Positions 30,577-39,036 of a DNA stretch of 64,000 nt are shown here, piece by piece (the first letter of the stretch is position 1; each line of letters starts with the position of its first letter). The position numbers and the translations under genes were made by a program. The notes under the pieces were generated by a model that made no database searches, was not told the DNA's origin, and saw only the letters and a program-made list of their open reading frames with translations. Source of the stretch: Fuscovulum sp. (GTDB lineage Bacteria; Pseudomonadota; Alphaproteobacteria; Rhodobacterales; Rhodobacteraceae); the NCBI GenBank assembly GCA_035192965.1, contig CP136571.1, positions 1,384,501 to 1,448,500 of the forward strand, written 5' to 3'.

Positions 30577-31388
30577 TGGGCGCGATGGCGGGGCTGCGGC
30601 CCGAACATTTCCTGTGGGAAGTGGTGGATCGGGTGGCCGTGGTGCGGCTGAACCGGCCCGAACGGAAGAACCCGCTGACGTTTGAGAGCTATGCCGAGTT
30701 GCGCGATACGTTCCGCGCGCTGGTCTATGCGACGGATGTGGATGTGGTGGTGATTGCGTCCAATGGGGGGAATTTCTGTTCCGGCGGCGATGTGCATGAC
30801 ATCATTGGCCCGCTGGTCGGGATGGAGATGAAGGAGCTTCTCGCCTTTACCCGCATGACAGGCGATCTGGTGAAGGCGATGATCGGCTGCGGCAAACCCA
30901 TCATCGCGGCGGTGGACGGCGTTTGCGTGGGGGCGGGCGCGATCATGGCGATGGCGTCGGACCTGCGGCTGGCAACACCCGGGGCGAAATGCGCGTTTCT
31001 GTTCACCCGTGTGGGGCTGGCGGGGTGCGACATGGGGGCCTGCGCGATGCTGCCGAGGATCATCGGGCAGGGGCGGGCTGCGGAACTGCTTTATACCGGG
31101 CGCGTGCTGCGCGCCGAGGAAGGCGAGCGGTGGGGGTTCTGGAACGCGCTGCATCCGGCAGAAGAGCTGGAGGCGGCGGCGATGACGCTGGCACGGGCCC
31201 TGGCGGCAGGGCCGACATTTGCGCATGGGATCACGAAGACACAGCTCAATCAGGAATGGAACATGGGGCTGGAGCAGGCGATTGAGGCCGAGGCACAGGC
31301 ACAGGCCATCTGCATGCAAACCCGGGATTTCGAGCGGGCCTACCGTGCCTTTGTGGCGAAGGAAACGCCGGTGTTTGGCGGGGATTGA
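30576..31388 (+). CDS. Crotonase-family protein lacking both hydratase glutamates
   Basis: The 270-residue protein keeps the crotonase oxyanion-hole segment ([11 protein letters not shown]). The two catalytic Glu positions of enoyl-CoA hydratase are replaced: [11 protein letters not shown] has Ile where GGGxE is expected, and [12 protein letters not shown] has Thr in place of the second Glu, with an Asp a few residues later. It may therefore act as a ring hydrolase, isomerase or lyase on the alicyclic CoA intermediate. The start ATG overlaps the MarR stop as TGATG; an in-frame GTG at 30573 is an alternative. Confidence 0.88.
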   Translation: MGAMAGLRPEHFLWEVVDRVAVVRLNRPERKNPLTFESYAELRDTFRALVYATDVDVVVIASNGGNFCSGGDVHDIIGPLVGMEMKELLAFTRMTGDLVKAMIGCGKPIIAAVDGVCVGAGAIMAMASDLRLATPGAKCAFLFTRVGLAGCDMGACAMLPRIIGQGRAAELLYTGRVLRAEEGERWGFWNALHPAEELEAAAMTLARALAAGPTFAHGITKTQLNQEWNMGLEQAIEAEAQAQAICMQTRDFERAYRAFVAKETPVFGGD

Positions 31389-31481
31389 CGATTTTTCATG
31401 CGAAAAATCAGGGGGCGCTCGCGCCCCCTCGGCGCGTGCCGCGCCTCACCCCCTGAGGATATTTGAAACAGAGAAGATGAC
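31389..31481. terminator. Tandem hairpins followed by the GATATTTG/AAGATG intergenic motif
   Basis: Two hairpins lie back to back: GATTTTTC-ATGC-GAAAAATC (about 31389-31408) and GGGGGCG-CTCG-CGCCCCC (about 31411-31428). They are followed by CCCCTGAGGATATTTGAAAC and AGAGAAGATGACATG, which runs into the acyl-CoA dehydrogenase start. The arrangement could partly terminate or process the message between two halves of the operon. The tail resembles the intergenic motifs at 54960 and 58781. Confidence 0.5.
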
Positions 31482-32618
31482 ATGAGCGATACGAGTTTTC
31501 TGGACTGGCCTTTCTTTGAAGATCGGCATCGCGAATTGTCCGTCGCGCTGGAGGCGTGGTGCGGGGCGCATCTGCCGGTGGATCATGGCGATGTGGATGC
31601 AGCCTGCCGGTCGCTGGTGGCCATGCTGGGGGCGGGTGGCTGGTTGCAGCACAGCGCTGCTGCAGCGGGGGAGCGGCTGGATGTGCGCACGCTGTGCCTG
31701 ATCCGTGAGACGCTGGCGCGGCATGACGGGCTGGCGGATTTCGCCTTTGCCATGCAAGGGCTGGGGATGGGGGCGGTGAGCCTGTTCGGCACGGCTGCGC
31801 AGCAGGAGTGGCTGGCGCGCACGCGGACGGGAGCGGCGATTTCGGGTTTTGCCCTGACAGAGCCGGGATCGGGGTCGGATGTGGCGGCGACGGCGACCAC
31901 AGCCACGCAGGTGCAGGGCGGATGGCTGATCGAGGGGGAGAAGACCTGGATTTCCAATGGCGGGATTGCAGATGTCTATGTGCTCTTTGCCCGCACGGGC
32001 GAGGCACCGGGGGCGAAGGGGTTGTCGGCCTTTCTGATGCCCGCCGATGCACCGGGGTTGGAGGTGGTGGAGCGATTGGAGGTGATCGCACCGCATCCTT
32101 TGGCGACGTTGCGGATGAAGGGGATGGTGCTGCCGGAGGGGGCGTTGATCGGCGAACCGGGCGCGGGGTTCCGGATCGCCATGTCGGTGCTGGACGTGTT
32201 CCGGTCGACCGTCGGGGCGGCGGCGCTGGGCTTTGCGCGGCGGGCTTTGGATGAGGCGTTGGCGCGGGTGAAGGCGCGGCGGATTCAGGGGCAGGCGCTG
32301 GCCGAATTGCAGATGGTGCAGGGACATCTGGCCGATATGGCCGTGAAGATCGACGCGGCGGCGCTGCTGGTCTATCGCGCGGCCTGGGTGAAGGACAGTG
32401 GCGCGGCGCGGGTCACGCGCGAAGCGGCGATGGCGAAACTTTATGCCACCGAGGCCGCGCAGGAGGTCATCGACATGGCGGTACAGTTGCACGGGGGCGA
32501 CGGTGTGCGGCATGGGTCGGTGGTGGAGAGCCTGTACCGCGAGATCCGGGCGCTGCGGATCTATGAGGGCGCATCCGATGTGCAGCGGGTTGTGATCGCG
32601 CGGAGTGTGCTGGGATGA
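31482..32618 (+). CDS. Acyl-CoA dehydrogenase
   Basis: The 378-residue FAD enzyme has [20 protein letters not shown] and the flavin-contacting [15 protein letters not shown]. The C-terminal catalytic Glu lies in [11 protein letters not shown], the position used by medium- and short-chain enzymes. It overlaps the thioesterase start (ATGA). Within the cluster it should desaturate a ring or dicarboxyl-CoA intermediate before hydration. Confidence 0.94.
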   Translation: MSDTSFLDWPFFEDRHRELSVALEAWCGAHLPVDHGDVDAACRSLVAMLGAGGWLQHSAAAAGERLDVRTLCLIRETLARHDGLADFAFAMQGLGMGAVSLFGTAAQQEWLARTRTGAAISGFALTEPGSGSDVAATATTATQVQGGWLIEGEKTWISNGGIADVYVLFARTGEAPGAKGLSAFLMPADAPGLEVVERLEVIAPHPLATLRMKGMVLPEGALIGEPGAGFRIAMSVLDVFRSTVGAAALGFARRALDEALARVKARRIQGQALAELQMVQGHLADMAVKIDAAALLVYRAAWVKDSGAARVTREAAMAKLYATEAAQEVIDMAVQLHGGDGVRHGSVVESLYREIRALRIYEGASDVQRVVIARSVLG

Positions 32619-33025
32619 GCTATGCGCGCACGATCCGGGTGGAGTTCAACCATTGCGATCCGGCGGGGATCGTCTTCTATCCCCGTTATTTCGAGATGAC
32701 CAATTCCGTCTGCGAGAATTTCTTCCGCGAGGTGGTGGGCTATTCCTATCATGCCATGATGGAGGATGGCATCGGCGTACCGACCGCGCGGGTGGAGACG
32801 GATTTCCGCGCGCCGTCGCGCCTTGGCGATGTGCTGGACTGGGTGCTGGTGGTGGAAAAGGTGGGCGGCAGTTCCGTCACCGTCCGGCTGGACATGGGCA
32901 GTGGCGGCGCGCATCGGCTGACGGCGCGGTTGGTGCTGGTCTGGATGTCGCCCGAGGGGCGGCCTGCGCGCTGGCCCGATCGTATTCGCGCGGTGCTGAC
33001 CGCACATCTGGAGACGACCGCATGA
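32615..33025 (+). CDS. 4-hydroxybenzoyl-CoA thioesterase-family hotdog protein
   Basis: The 136-residue protein contains [18 protein letters not shown] at residues 11-28, nearly the textbook signature of 4-hydroxybenzoyl-CoA thioesterase, with the catalytic Asp in DPAG. It may release stalled aryl-CoA or cyclic CoA esters. It is one of two hotdog thioesterases in the window, the other at 4071. Confidence 0.93.
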   Translation: MSYARTIRVEFNHCDPAGIVFYPRYFEMTNSVCENFFREVVGYSYHAMMEDGIGVPTARVETDFRAPSRLGDVLDWVLVVEKVGGSSVTVRLDMGSGGAHRLTARLVLVWMSPEGRPARWPDRIRAVLTAHLETTA

Positions 33026-33429
33026 CCGAAACCGCGCTGCAATTCCTGCACCCTTCGCATTGGAAACCAGCCATCGGCTATTCCAACGGGGTGGCCGCCA
33101 CGGGGCGGATGGTGTTCACAGGGGGCATCATCGGCTGGAACGCCGAACAGCAGTTCGAGACGGATGATTTCGTGGGGCAGGTGGAGCAGGCCCTGAAATC
33201 CATCGTCGAGGTGCTGGCCTGTGCGGGGGCGGGACCGGAGCATCTGGTGCGGCTGACATGGTATGTCACCGATAAGCGGGAATATCTTGGGTCGCTCAAG
33301 GAGCTTGGCCGCGTCTACAAGGCGGTGATCGGGCGGCATTACCCGGCGATGGCGCTGGTGCAGGTGGTGGCGCTGGTCGAGGATCGCGCCAAGGTAGAGA
33401 TCGAGGCAACGGCGGTGATCCCGGCCTGA
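33022..33429 (+). CDS. RidA family (enamine/imine deaminase-like) protein
   Basis: The 135-residue protein fits the RidA/YjgF fold (VFTGGIIGWNAEQQFE, QVEQALKSIVEVLACAGAG, VRLTWYVTDKREYL, VVALVEDRAKVEIEATAVI). The Arg that hydrolyses enamines in RidA would lie in DRAKVEIEA. It overlaps the thioesterase stop and ends the operon. In a 2-aminobenzoyl-CoA pathway the reduced ring product is an enamine, so a RidA protein could remove the amino group as ammonia. That role is inference. Confidence 0.88.
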   Translation: MTETALQFLHPSHWKPAIGYSNGVAATGRMVFTGGIIGWNAEQQFETDDFVGQVEQALKSIVEVLACAGAGPEHLVRLTWYVTDKREYLGSLKELGRVYKAVIGRHYPAMALVQVVALVEDRAKVEIEATAVIPA

Positions 33430-33440
33430 GAGCCGGGATC
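33417..33440. terminator. Hairpin between the RidA gene and the convergent CoA ligase gene
   Basis: A perfect 9-bp inverted repeat, GATCCCGGC / GCCGGGATC, with loop CTGAGA spans the RidA stop codon and the short spacer to the end of the ligase gene. Convergent transcripts and strong stem pairing support a shared terminator, although no T-tract follows. Confidence 0.55.
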
Positions 33441-33444
33441 GGGG

Positions 33445-35073
33445 TCAGTTGCTGCGCAGGCGGAAGCGCTGGATCTTGCCGGTCTGGGTTTTCGGCAGAG
33501 CGTCGGTGAACAGCACCCGGCGCGGGTACTTGTAGGGCGCGATCACCTTTTTCACGTGATCCTGCAACAGCTTGATCATCAGCGCGTCGCCCGCATGACC
33601 GGCGGCAAGCACAACATGGGCCTCGACCACCTGACCGCGTTCCGCATCGGCGGCACCGATCACGGCGCATTCCTGAACGGCGGGGTGGGAGAGCAGCGCC
33701 GCCTCTACCTCTGGCCCGGCGATGTTATAGCCTGCGCTGATGATCATGTCGTCAGAGCGGGCGGCAAAGTGGAAGCGGCCGTCTTCGTCTTGCCAGAAAC
33801 TGTCACCCGTCAGGTTCCATCCATCGCGGACATAGTTGGTCTGCCGATCATCGGCCAGATAGCGGCAGCCGGTGGGGCCGCGCACGGCCAGACGACCCAC
33901 TTCGCCGCGCGGCAACTCGGCCATGTCGGGGCCGACGATCCGCGCCTCATACCCCGTGACGGGGCGGCCGGTGCAACCGGGGCGGTGGTCATCGAAGCGG
34001 TTGGTCAGGAAGATGTGCAACATCTCGGTCGCACCGATGCCGTCGAGCATCGGCTTGCCCGTGCGTGCCATCCATTCTTCATAGACCGGGGCGGGCAGGG
34101 TTTCGCCCGCGCTGACGGCGGCGCGCAGCGAGGAGAGGTCCGCGCCGTCCTCCATCGCCTTGAGCATGACGCGATAGGCGGTCGGTGCGGTGAAGCAGAT
34201 CGTCGCGCGATGTTCGGTGATGATGTCGATCATGTTGGGCGGGCTGGCCTGTTCCAGCAGCGCCGCCGCCGCGCCAAAGCGCAGGGGGAAGATGGCAAGG
34301 CCACCAAGGCCAAAGGTGAAGGCCAGCGGTGGGGAGCCGACAAAAACGTCATCGGGGGTGACGGCCAGAACCTCGCGCGCATAGCCATCGGCGATGATCA
34401 GCAGGTCGCGGTGGAAATGCATCGTGGCCTTGGGCGCGCCCGTGGTGCCCGAGGTGAAGCCCAAAAGCGCCACGTCATCGCGCCCCGTGGGGTGCGGGGT
34501 GAAACGGACGGATTTTCGCAGGGCGATCCGGTCGAGTTCCGCATCATGGTTGGCCGTGCCGTCAAAGCCCACGACCGTGTGAAGAAAAGCGCTGTCCTTC
34601 TGGCAGGCGACCAGTTCTTCCATCAGGCGGGTGTCGCACAGGGCGTGGGTGATTTCGGCCTTGTTCACGATGGCCGTCAACTCGCCCGCGCGCAGCATGG
34701 GCATGGTGTTCACCACCACCGCCCCCGCCTTGGTGGCGGCCAGCCAGCAGGCCACCATCGCCGGGTTATTGGCCGACCGGATCAGCACCCGGTTGCCGGG
34801 TTTGACGCCGTAATCTTCGACCAGAGCATGGGCGATGCGGTTGGACCAGTCGGTAAGTTCTTTATAGGTGCGCGCGCGGCCATTGCCGATCAGCGCGGTA
34901 TGGTCACCAAAGCCGCGATCAACCATCCGGTCGGTCAGTTCCACAGCGGCGTTAAGCCAGTCGGGATAGTCGAACGCGCCCAGCTGCAATTCCGGCCACT
35001 GGTCGGCAGGGGGCAGGCTATCGCGGGTGAAGGTGTCGCTATGGCCCGTGGGGCCGAGGGGGATCGTCTGCAT
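33445..35073 (-). CDS. Benzoate-CoA ligase family protein, probable 2-aminobenzoate-CoA ligase
   Basis: The 542-residue AMP-forming ligase has the P-loop FTSGTTGAPKATMHFH, the adenylate motif around GIGATEMLHIF and the C-terminal catalytic Lys in LPKTQTGKIQRFRLR. The ATG at 35073 is preferred over a longer frame to 35175 because family proteins start close to it. It activates the aromatic acid as the first step for the monooxygenase/reductase. It is transcribed toward the rest of the cluster from the edge of the foreign island, so its promoter abuts island DNA. Confidence 0.9.
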   Translation of the reverse strand: MQTIPLGPTGHSDTFTRDSLPPADQWPELQLGAFDYPDWLNAAVELTDRMVDRGFGDHTALIGNGRARTYKELTDWSNRIAHALVEDYGVKPGNRVLIRSANNPAMVACWLAATKAGAVVVNTMPMLRAGELTAIVNKAEITHALCDTRLMEELVACQKDSAFLHTVVGFDGTANHDAELDRIALRKSVRFTPHPTGRDDVALLGFTSGTTGAPKATMHFHRDLLIIADGYAREVLAVTPDDVFVGSPPLAFTFGLGGLAIFPLRFGAAAALLEQASPPNMIDIITEHRATICFTAPTAYRVMLKAMEDGADLSSLRAAVSAGETLPAPVYEEWMARTGKPMLDGIGATEMLHIFLTNRFDDHRPGCTGRPVTGYEARIVGPDMAELPRGEVGRLAVRGPTGCRYLADDRQTNYVRDGWNLTGDSFWQDEDGRFHFAARSDDMIISAGYNIAGPEVEAALLSHPAVQECAVIGAADAERGQVVEAHVVLAAGHAGDALMIKLLQDHVKKVIAPYKYPRRVLFTDALPKTQTGKIQRFRLRSN

Positions 35074-35499
35074 CTGCGCCTCTAAGACGGGGTCACTGGC
35101 AGCATCATGGCACGGGGGAAGGGCGGTGTCGCCAGTCTGCGGACAGACCGATCCCGCATTGCGAATACGCGGCACAAAAGGCCGGAGTCCGAATTGGATG
35201 TTGATGGCAGGAGGTGGCAGTGGTCGTAGTCCTGGGCTAACCGGTCTCGCCGAAAAATTCCCTGCTATCAGGGAAAATATCAGGGAAATGCCGGAAATAG
35301 CTCTAATTCTTGCCGATCTGTTCCAAAAATACCTACGTATTACAATGAGTTGATGCTAAATTCCCTGTCGCGCGGAACAGGGAATTTCGGTTCCGAAACA
35401 GGGACCGTTTCGCCCTAAGCAGCGAAAGCGGGGAAGAACGCCCCGCGGCGTCTGCCCAGCTTGGTCCAGAGCTTGGAACCTCTTGATGAGGGTAACTAT
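35074..35499. other. Island left edge: spacer with repeated CAGGGAA/TTCCCTG boxes
   Basis: No gene is convincing here. The heptamer TTCCCTG or its complement occurs at 35258, 35269, 35281, 35361 and 35378. AAATTCCCTG (35358-35367) and CAGGGAATTT (35378-35387) form a perfect 10-bp inverted repeat with a 10-base loop, and TTCCCTG-CTAT-CAGGGAA (35258-35275) forms another. The base composition drops relative to the ligase gene, and this is where I place the left border of the foreign island. A minus-strand frame at 35333-35518 looks like debris of a mobile-element gene tail and is not called. Confidence 0.5.
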
Positions 35500-37041
35500 T
35501 TGCAGACCAGTCAGTCACAACCGCTGAACATCGCAGAGATCAGAGTTGGTCCGGGCCGCATGGGTCTGACCATCTGTCCCGGCAAGACCGAAGGCGGGGC
35601 CATCGGGGCCCCCCGCAGCCGCGACCTTGGCAGGGATGTTTCCGCGATCAGACAGTGGGGTGCCGACGCTGTCGTGTCTCTGGTAGAAGAACACGAGATG
35701 GAGGCGCTTGGCGTGCCACATCTTGGTGCGGCGGTGCGCCGGGCCGGCATGATCTGGCACCACCTTCCGATTGCTGATTTTGCGGCGCCCGACATCGGCA
35801 CGCTGAAGGCCTGGGCCGCAGTTTCTCCGGCTCTGCACCAGACCCTCGATCGGGGAGGGCGGGTACTGTTCCATTGCAGGGGAGGCCACGGCCGTTCGGG
35901 AATGATTGCCGCGCTTGTGTTGATCGAGCGCGGTGAGCCGTGGTCAGTGGCGATGAGGAGGGTCCGTGAGATCCGCCCGGGCGCGATTGAGACAGCAGTG
36001 CAAGAGAAGTTCCTTGAAGGGCAAGCGGGGCAGGGGGATCGGCGAACGGAACTGACCCGCGCCAGCCTCTTTGGCGGGGCGATCGGAGATGCGCTTGGTG
36101 CCGAGATCGAGTTCTGGCCGCTTGCTGATATTCTGGATCGCTTTCCGGGCGGTGTCGACGACCTGCTGGCCCATCAGGGTCGGGTTGGCGCGATCACGGA
36201 TGACACGCAGATGACGCTTTTCACGGCCGAAGGTCTTCTCCGCGCGCTGAACCGCGCCTTCGAAAAAGGCATCTGCTATCCGCCGGGCATCGTCCATCAT
36301 GCCCTTTTGCGCTGGTTTGCGACGCAGGGTGGAGCGCCAAGAATGCAAATCGATGGAACAGGGCTGGTCGCCGACAGGCGTCTTCATGTGCGCCGTGCGC
36401 CCGGAAACACCTGCATGTCGTCACTCGCTGCGGCAGAACACTTCGGTGAAGTGGCGCGAAACCGCTCCAAGGGATGCGGGACCATCATGCGCGTCGCCCC
36501 GATTGCGCTGATGGCCGGCTATCGCGGCGATCGGACGAAGCTCGCCGCCGAGACCTCTGCCCTGACGCATGGCCATCCAACCGGACAGGAAGCCGCTGCC
36601 GCTTGGGCAATGATTCTGAGCAATGTTCTGGAAGGGCAGGGGCTTCAGGATGCTGCAAACGCCGCTCTCGAGACTGTCGGGGGCGATACGGCCACGTCCA
36701 TCAAGTCCGCCCTGTCCGCTCCCGGTGACGGGACGCCGCAAACAATCGAAGCCTTGGGAGGCGGTTGGGTCGCCGAGGAAGCGCTCTCGATCGCGCTTTA
36801 CGCGGCGTTGAATTCGGGATCGTTCGAGGAAGGCCTGCGGATCGCCGTGACGCATTCGGGCGACAGCGACAGTACCGGCGCTATCGCCGGGAACCTTCTG
36901 GGTCTTCTCTACCCGAACGAGGTCATGAGGCATCCTTGGCGGCGTGAGATCGAATGCGCCGATCTGATCTGCCGCCTTGCAGGGGATCTTGCAGATGAGG
37001 GCACCGATATGGTCGACAGCGACCGGTATCCAGGCTGGTGA
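35500..37041 (+). CDS. Dual-specificity phosphatase-ADP-ribosylglycohydrolase fusion
   Basis: The protein has two domains. Residues 1 to about 170 are a tyrosine/dual-specificity phosphatase with the P-loop HCRGGHGRSG (Cys126, Arg132) and a likely acid Asp93 in LPIAD. Residues from about 183 are a DraG-type ADP-ribosylglycohydrolase with metal ligands in ITDDTQM (Asp233, Asp234) and SGDSDSTG (Asp455, Asp457). All catalytic residues seem intact. The start is uncertain: a TTG at 35500 has GAGGG at a good distance, while the first ATG at 35560 would cut into the phosphatase fold. The enzyme could remove phosphate and ADP-ribose from proteins or nucleic acids; its partner is unknown. It sits alone at the left of a defence-type island. 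Confidence 0.87.
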   Translation: MQTSQSQPLNIAEIRVGPGRMGLTICPGKTEGGAIGAPRSRDLGRDVSAIRQWGADAVVSLVEEHEMEALGVPHLGAAVRRAGMIWHHLPIADFAAPDIGTLKAWAAVSPALHQTLDRGGRVLFHCRGGHGRSGMIAALVLIERGEPWSVAMRRVREIRPGAIETAVQEKFLEGQAGQGDRRTELTRASLFGGAIGDALGAEIEFWPLADILDRFPGGVDDLLAHQGRVGAITDDTQMTLFTAEGLLRALNRAFEKGICYPPGIVHHALLRWFATQGGAPRMQIDGTGLVADRRLHVRRAPGNTCMSSLAAAEHFGEVARNRSKGCGTIMRVAPIALMAGYRGDRTKLAAETSALTHGHPTGQEAAAAWAMILSNVLEGQGLQDAANAALETVGGDTATSIKSALSAPGDGTPQTIEALGGGWVAEEALSIALYAALNSGSFEEGLRIAVTHSGDSDSTGAIAGNLLGLLYPNEVMRHPWRREIECADLICRLAGDLADEGTDMVDSDRYPGW

Positions 37042-37527
37042 CCTTCGGAACACGCATCTCTTCGGACGGATATCTAACCATTCCTAGTTTTCTCAATTGC
37101 CTTTCCACAAAACCGGCAGCATGCCGAACCTGCTGGCAATCATGTAAGGCGGCAGCTCGCGGTCAATCGCCGATCTAGTCAACGCAGACCACTGGTTTCT
37201 TGATGCTAGCCATAGCTGGTGCCCCGTCCAGAGGGTTGGCAGGCCATACGATGGACGTTGTTCAGTCCAACTAGCAGCGAGAACCAACACAGCGCGCACC
37301 AAGCAGGGAGAACGGAACCGCGAGGCGCCGGGATTTGGTGGTAAAACCCCAGTACCCGTTCGTCAACCTAGGGTAGAAGATGTGTTGACGCTATATGTTG
37401 TGTCCTGTACAACTCACGATGCCACAACCTTGGAGACCAGTGATGATGCCAACGCCAATCAAGGCGGGCATTGCGGTCTTGAAGGCCGCATTTCCCGCCT
37501 CAACAGTTCGAGAAAGGAAGTGCAACG
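37042..37527. promoter_or_regulatory. Spacer with a sigma-70-type promoter for the methyltransferase
   Basis: Apart from one promoter I recognise nothing in this stretch. TTGACG (37385-37390) and TACAAC (37408-37413) are separated by 17 bases, matching 5 of 6 and 4 of 6 consensus positions. A short frame beginning ATGATG at 37442 (leader-like, reading across the methyltransferase start) has no recognisable product. The rest, 37050-37370, may be degenerate coding DNA. Confidence 0.5.
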
Positions 37528-39036
37528 ATGGCCATAACTTTCATAAACAAGCCGACATCAAGTGCTGCTGCCGCCGGCGTCCAGTCCGCCAAGATCGGTT
37601 TACCGTCAAATATTGACTCTCCGAAGGTTGTTGAATCGGTCTCAGCCGGGCGCAACGACTTACTTCCGACGATGCGGGTCGAGACGGTCCCACTGTCCGC
37701 GATCGCAAAACCCCACCATCCGGTCAAAAAGCAAAGTGAACGGCAGGTCGCGCGTGCAGCACAATCCATTCGACGGTTCGGCTTTCGTATTCCGCCAATC
37801 CTCGGCAAGGGTGGTGAGCTAATTGACGGAAATGCGCGGCTTGAGGCTGCGCGCCGACTTGGCCTGAAGGAAATTCCCTGCATCATCGCAGATGACCTTT
37901 CGGACGAAGACGTCCGCCTGCTCCGCATCGCATTGAACCGGATCGCAGAGCGCGGCGAATGGGACGAACTGGCGTTGAAGATCGAGTTTGCCTACCTGCT
38001 GGAGTTCGAGCCGGACCTTTCCGTGACCGGCTTCGATCCTCCGGAGATTGATCGCATCCTTGTTCTGGACGACCTTGGCCTCGGAGAACCCGACCCGCTC
38101 GACAACGTGGGTGAGCTTCCCGACCCCGATGCAACAGCCGCCAGCCGTCCAGGTGATATCTGGCGATTGGGAAGCCACCGGGTGGTCTGCGGCAATGCTC
38201 GAAGTAAGGACGATATCGGGACCGCTGTCGAGGATCGGGAGATCTCCGCTGTCTTTACAGATCATCCGTACAACGTCTCGGTAGACCGCCACATCCGGGT
38301 CGGGGGCGGCAAGTTCCCCGAATTCGCCGAGGCCTCCGGTGAAAAGTCACCAGCTGAGTACGAGGAGTTCCTCCGGATCACGACGCGTCACATGATGGAA
38401 GCCATCAAACCCGGCGGCGTAATCTTTCTCTGCATTGATTGGCGCCACGTCGAGGTGCTGATGCGCGTCGTTCGAACCCTCGGGCTCGAACTTATCAACA
38501 CCTGTGTCTGGGCCAAAGAAAAGGGTGGAATGGGATCGCTCTACCGCAGTCAGCATGAACTCGTTCTTGTGATCAAACGGCCAGGGGCGTCACACCTCAA
38601 TAATGTTCAGCTTGGCATCCATGGCCGGAACCGAACGAACCTTTGGTCTTATGCCGGCGCCACCGGCGGACGTAAGGCGGCTGAGGACGACTTCTCGCTC
38701 CATCCGACCGTGAAGCCGGTCAGGCTGGTCCGTGACGCAATTCTGGATGTCACAGCAATGGGCGACGTGATCCTTGACCCGTTCCTTGGCTCGGGCACGA
38801 CGATCATTGCGGCGGAGGTTTCGAAACGGATCTGCGTGGGCCTCGAAATTTCGCCGGCCTATGTTGACGTTGTCATCGGTCGGTGGGAGCAGTTGACCGG
38901 ACTAGAGGCCATCCACGACGTAACAGGAGAGACCTTCACTGCGCTTCGTGATGCGCGCAGGGCGGCTCAGGGTACGGGCAGGGGGGCTGCCCCCGACGCT
39001 CCCCGGCCGGTGGCCTCGAGCGATGAGGACTTCTGA
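37528..39036 (+). CDS. ParB-domain DNA methyltransferase (N4/N6 amino type) with altered DPPY motif
   Basis: The 502-residue protein has a ParB/sulfiredoxin-like domain (about residues 50-130, with IPPILGKGGELIDGNARLEAARRLG) and a beta-class DNA methyltransferase. The SAM motif is DPFLGSGTT (from Asp417). The catalytic motif at residues 245-248 reads DHPY instead of DPPY, in FTDHPYNVSVD. Such proteins occur in prophages next to DUF5681 and terminase genes, as here. AGGAAG precedes the ATG. The His substitution may reduce or abolish activity. Codon use is less GC-rich at third positions than in flanking genes, consistent with transfer. Confidence 0.9.
   Translation: MAITFINKPTSSAAAAGVQSAKIGLPSNIDSPKVVESVSAGRNDLLPTMRVETVPLSAIAKPHHPVKKQSERQVARAAQSIRRFGFRIPPILGKGGELIDGNARLEAARRLGLKEIPCIIADDLSDEDVRLLRIALNRIAERGEWDELALKIEFAYLLEFEPDLSVTGFDPPEIDRILVLDDLGLGEPDPLDNVGELPDPDATAASRPGDIWRLGSHRVVCGNARSKDDIGTAVEDREISAVFTDHPYNVSVDRHIRVGGGKFPEFAEASGEKSPAEYEEFLRITTRHMMEAIKPGGVIFLCIDWRHVEVLMRVVRTLGLELINTCVWAKEKGGMGSLYRSQHELVLVIKRPGASHLNNVQLGIHGRNRTNLWSYAGATGGRKAAEDDFSLHPTVKPVRLVRDAILDVTAMGDVILDPFLGSGTTIIAAEVSKRICVGLEISPAYVDVVIGRWEQLTGLEAIHDVTGETFTALRDARRAAQGTGRGAAPDAPRPVASSDEDF

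Noticed and set aside
35213..35235. Possible left copy of the tRNA-Glu 3' end (TGGCAG then CGTAG)
   Set aside because: Only two short blocks match, with different spacing; this is below what chance would give in several hundred bases, so no attachment site is called.
37395..37616. Small frame across the methyltransferase start
   Set aside because: It overlaps the methyltransferase start in another frame, is cysteine/arginine-rich at the end and has no recognisable domain.
37528..39036. The methyltransferase as the DISARM modification enzyme DrmMI
   Set aside because: It has a ParB domain and sits before DUF5681 and terminase, a prophage arrangement; DrmMI lacks the ParB domain and belongs to another methyltransferase type.
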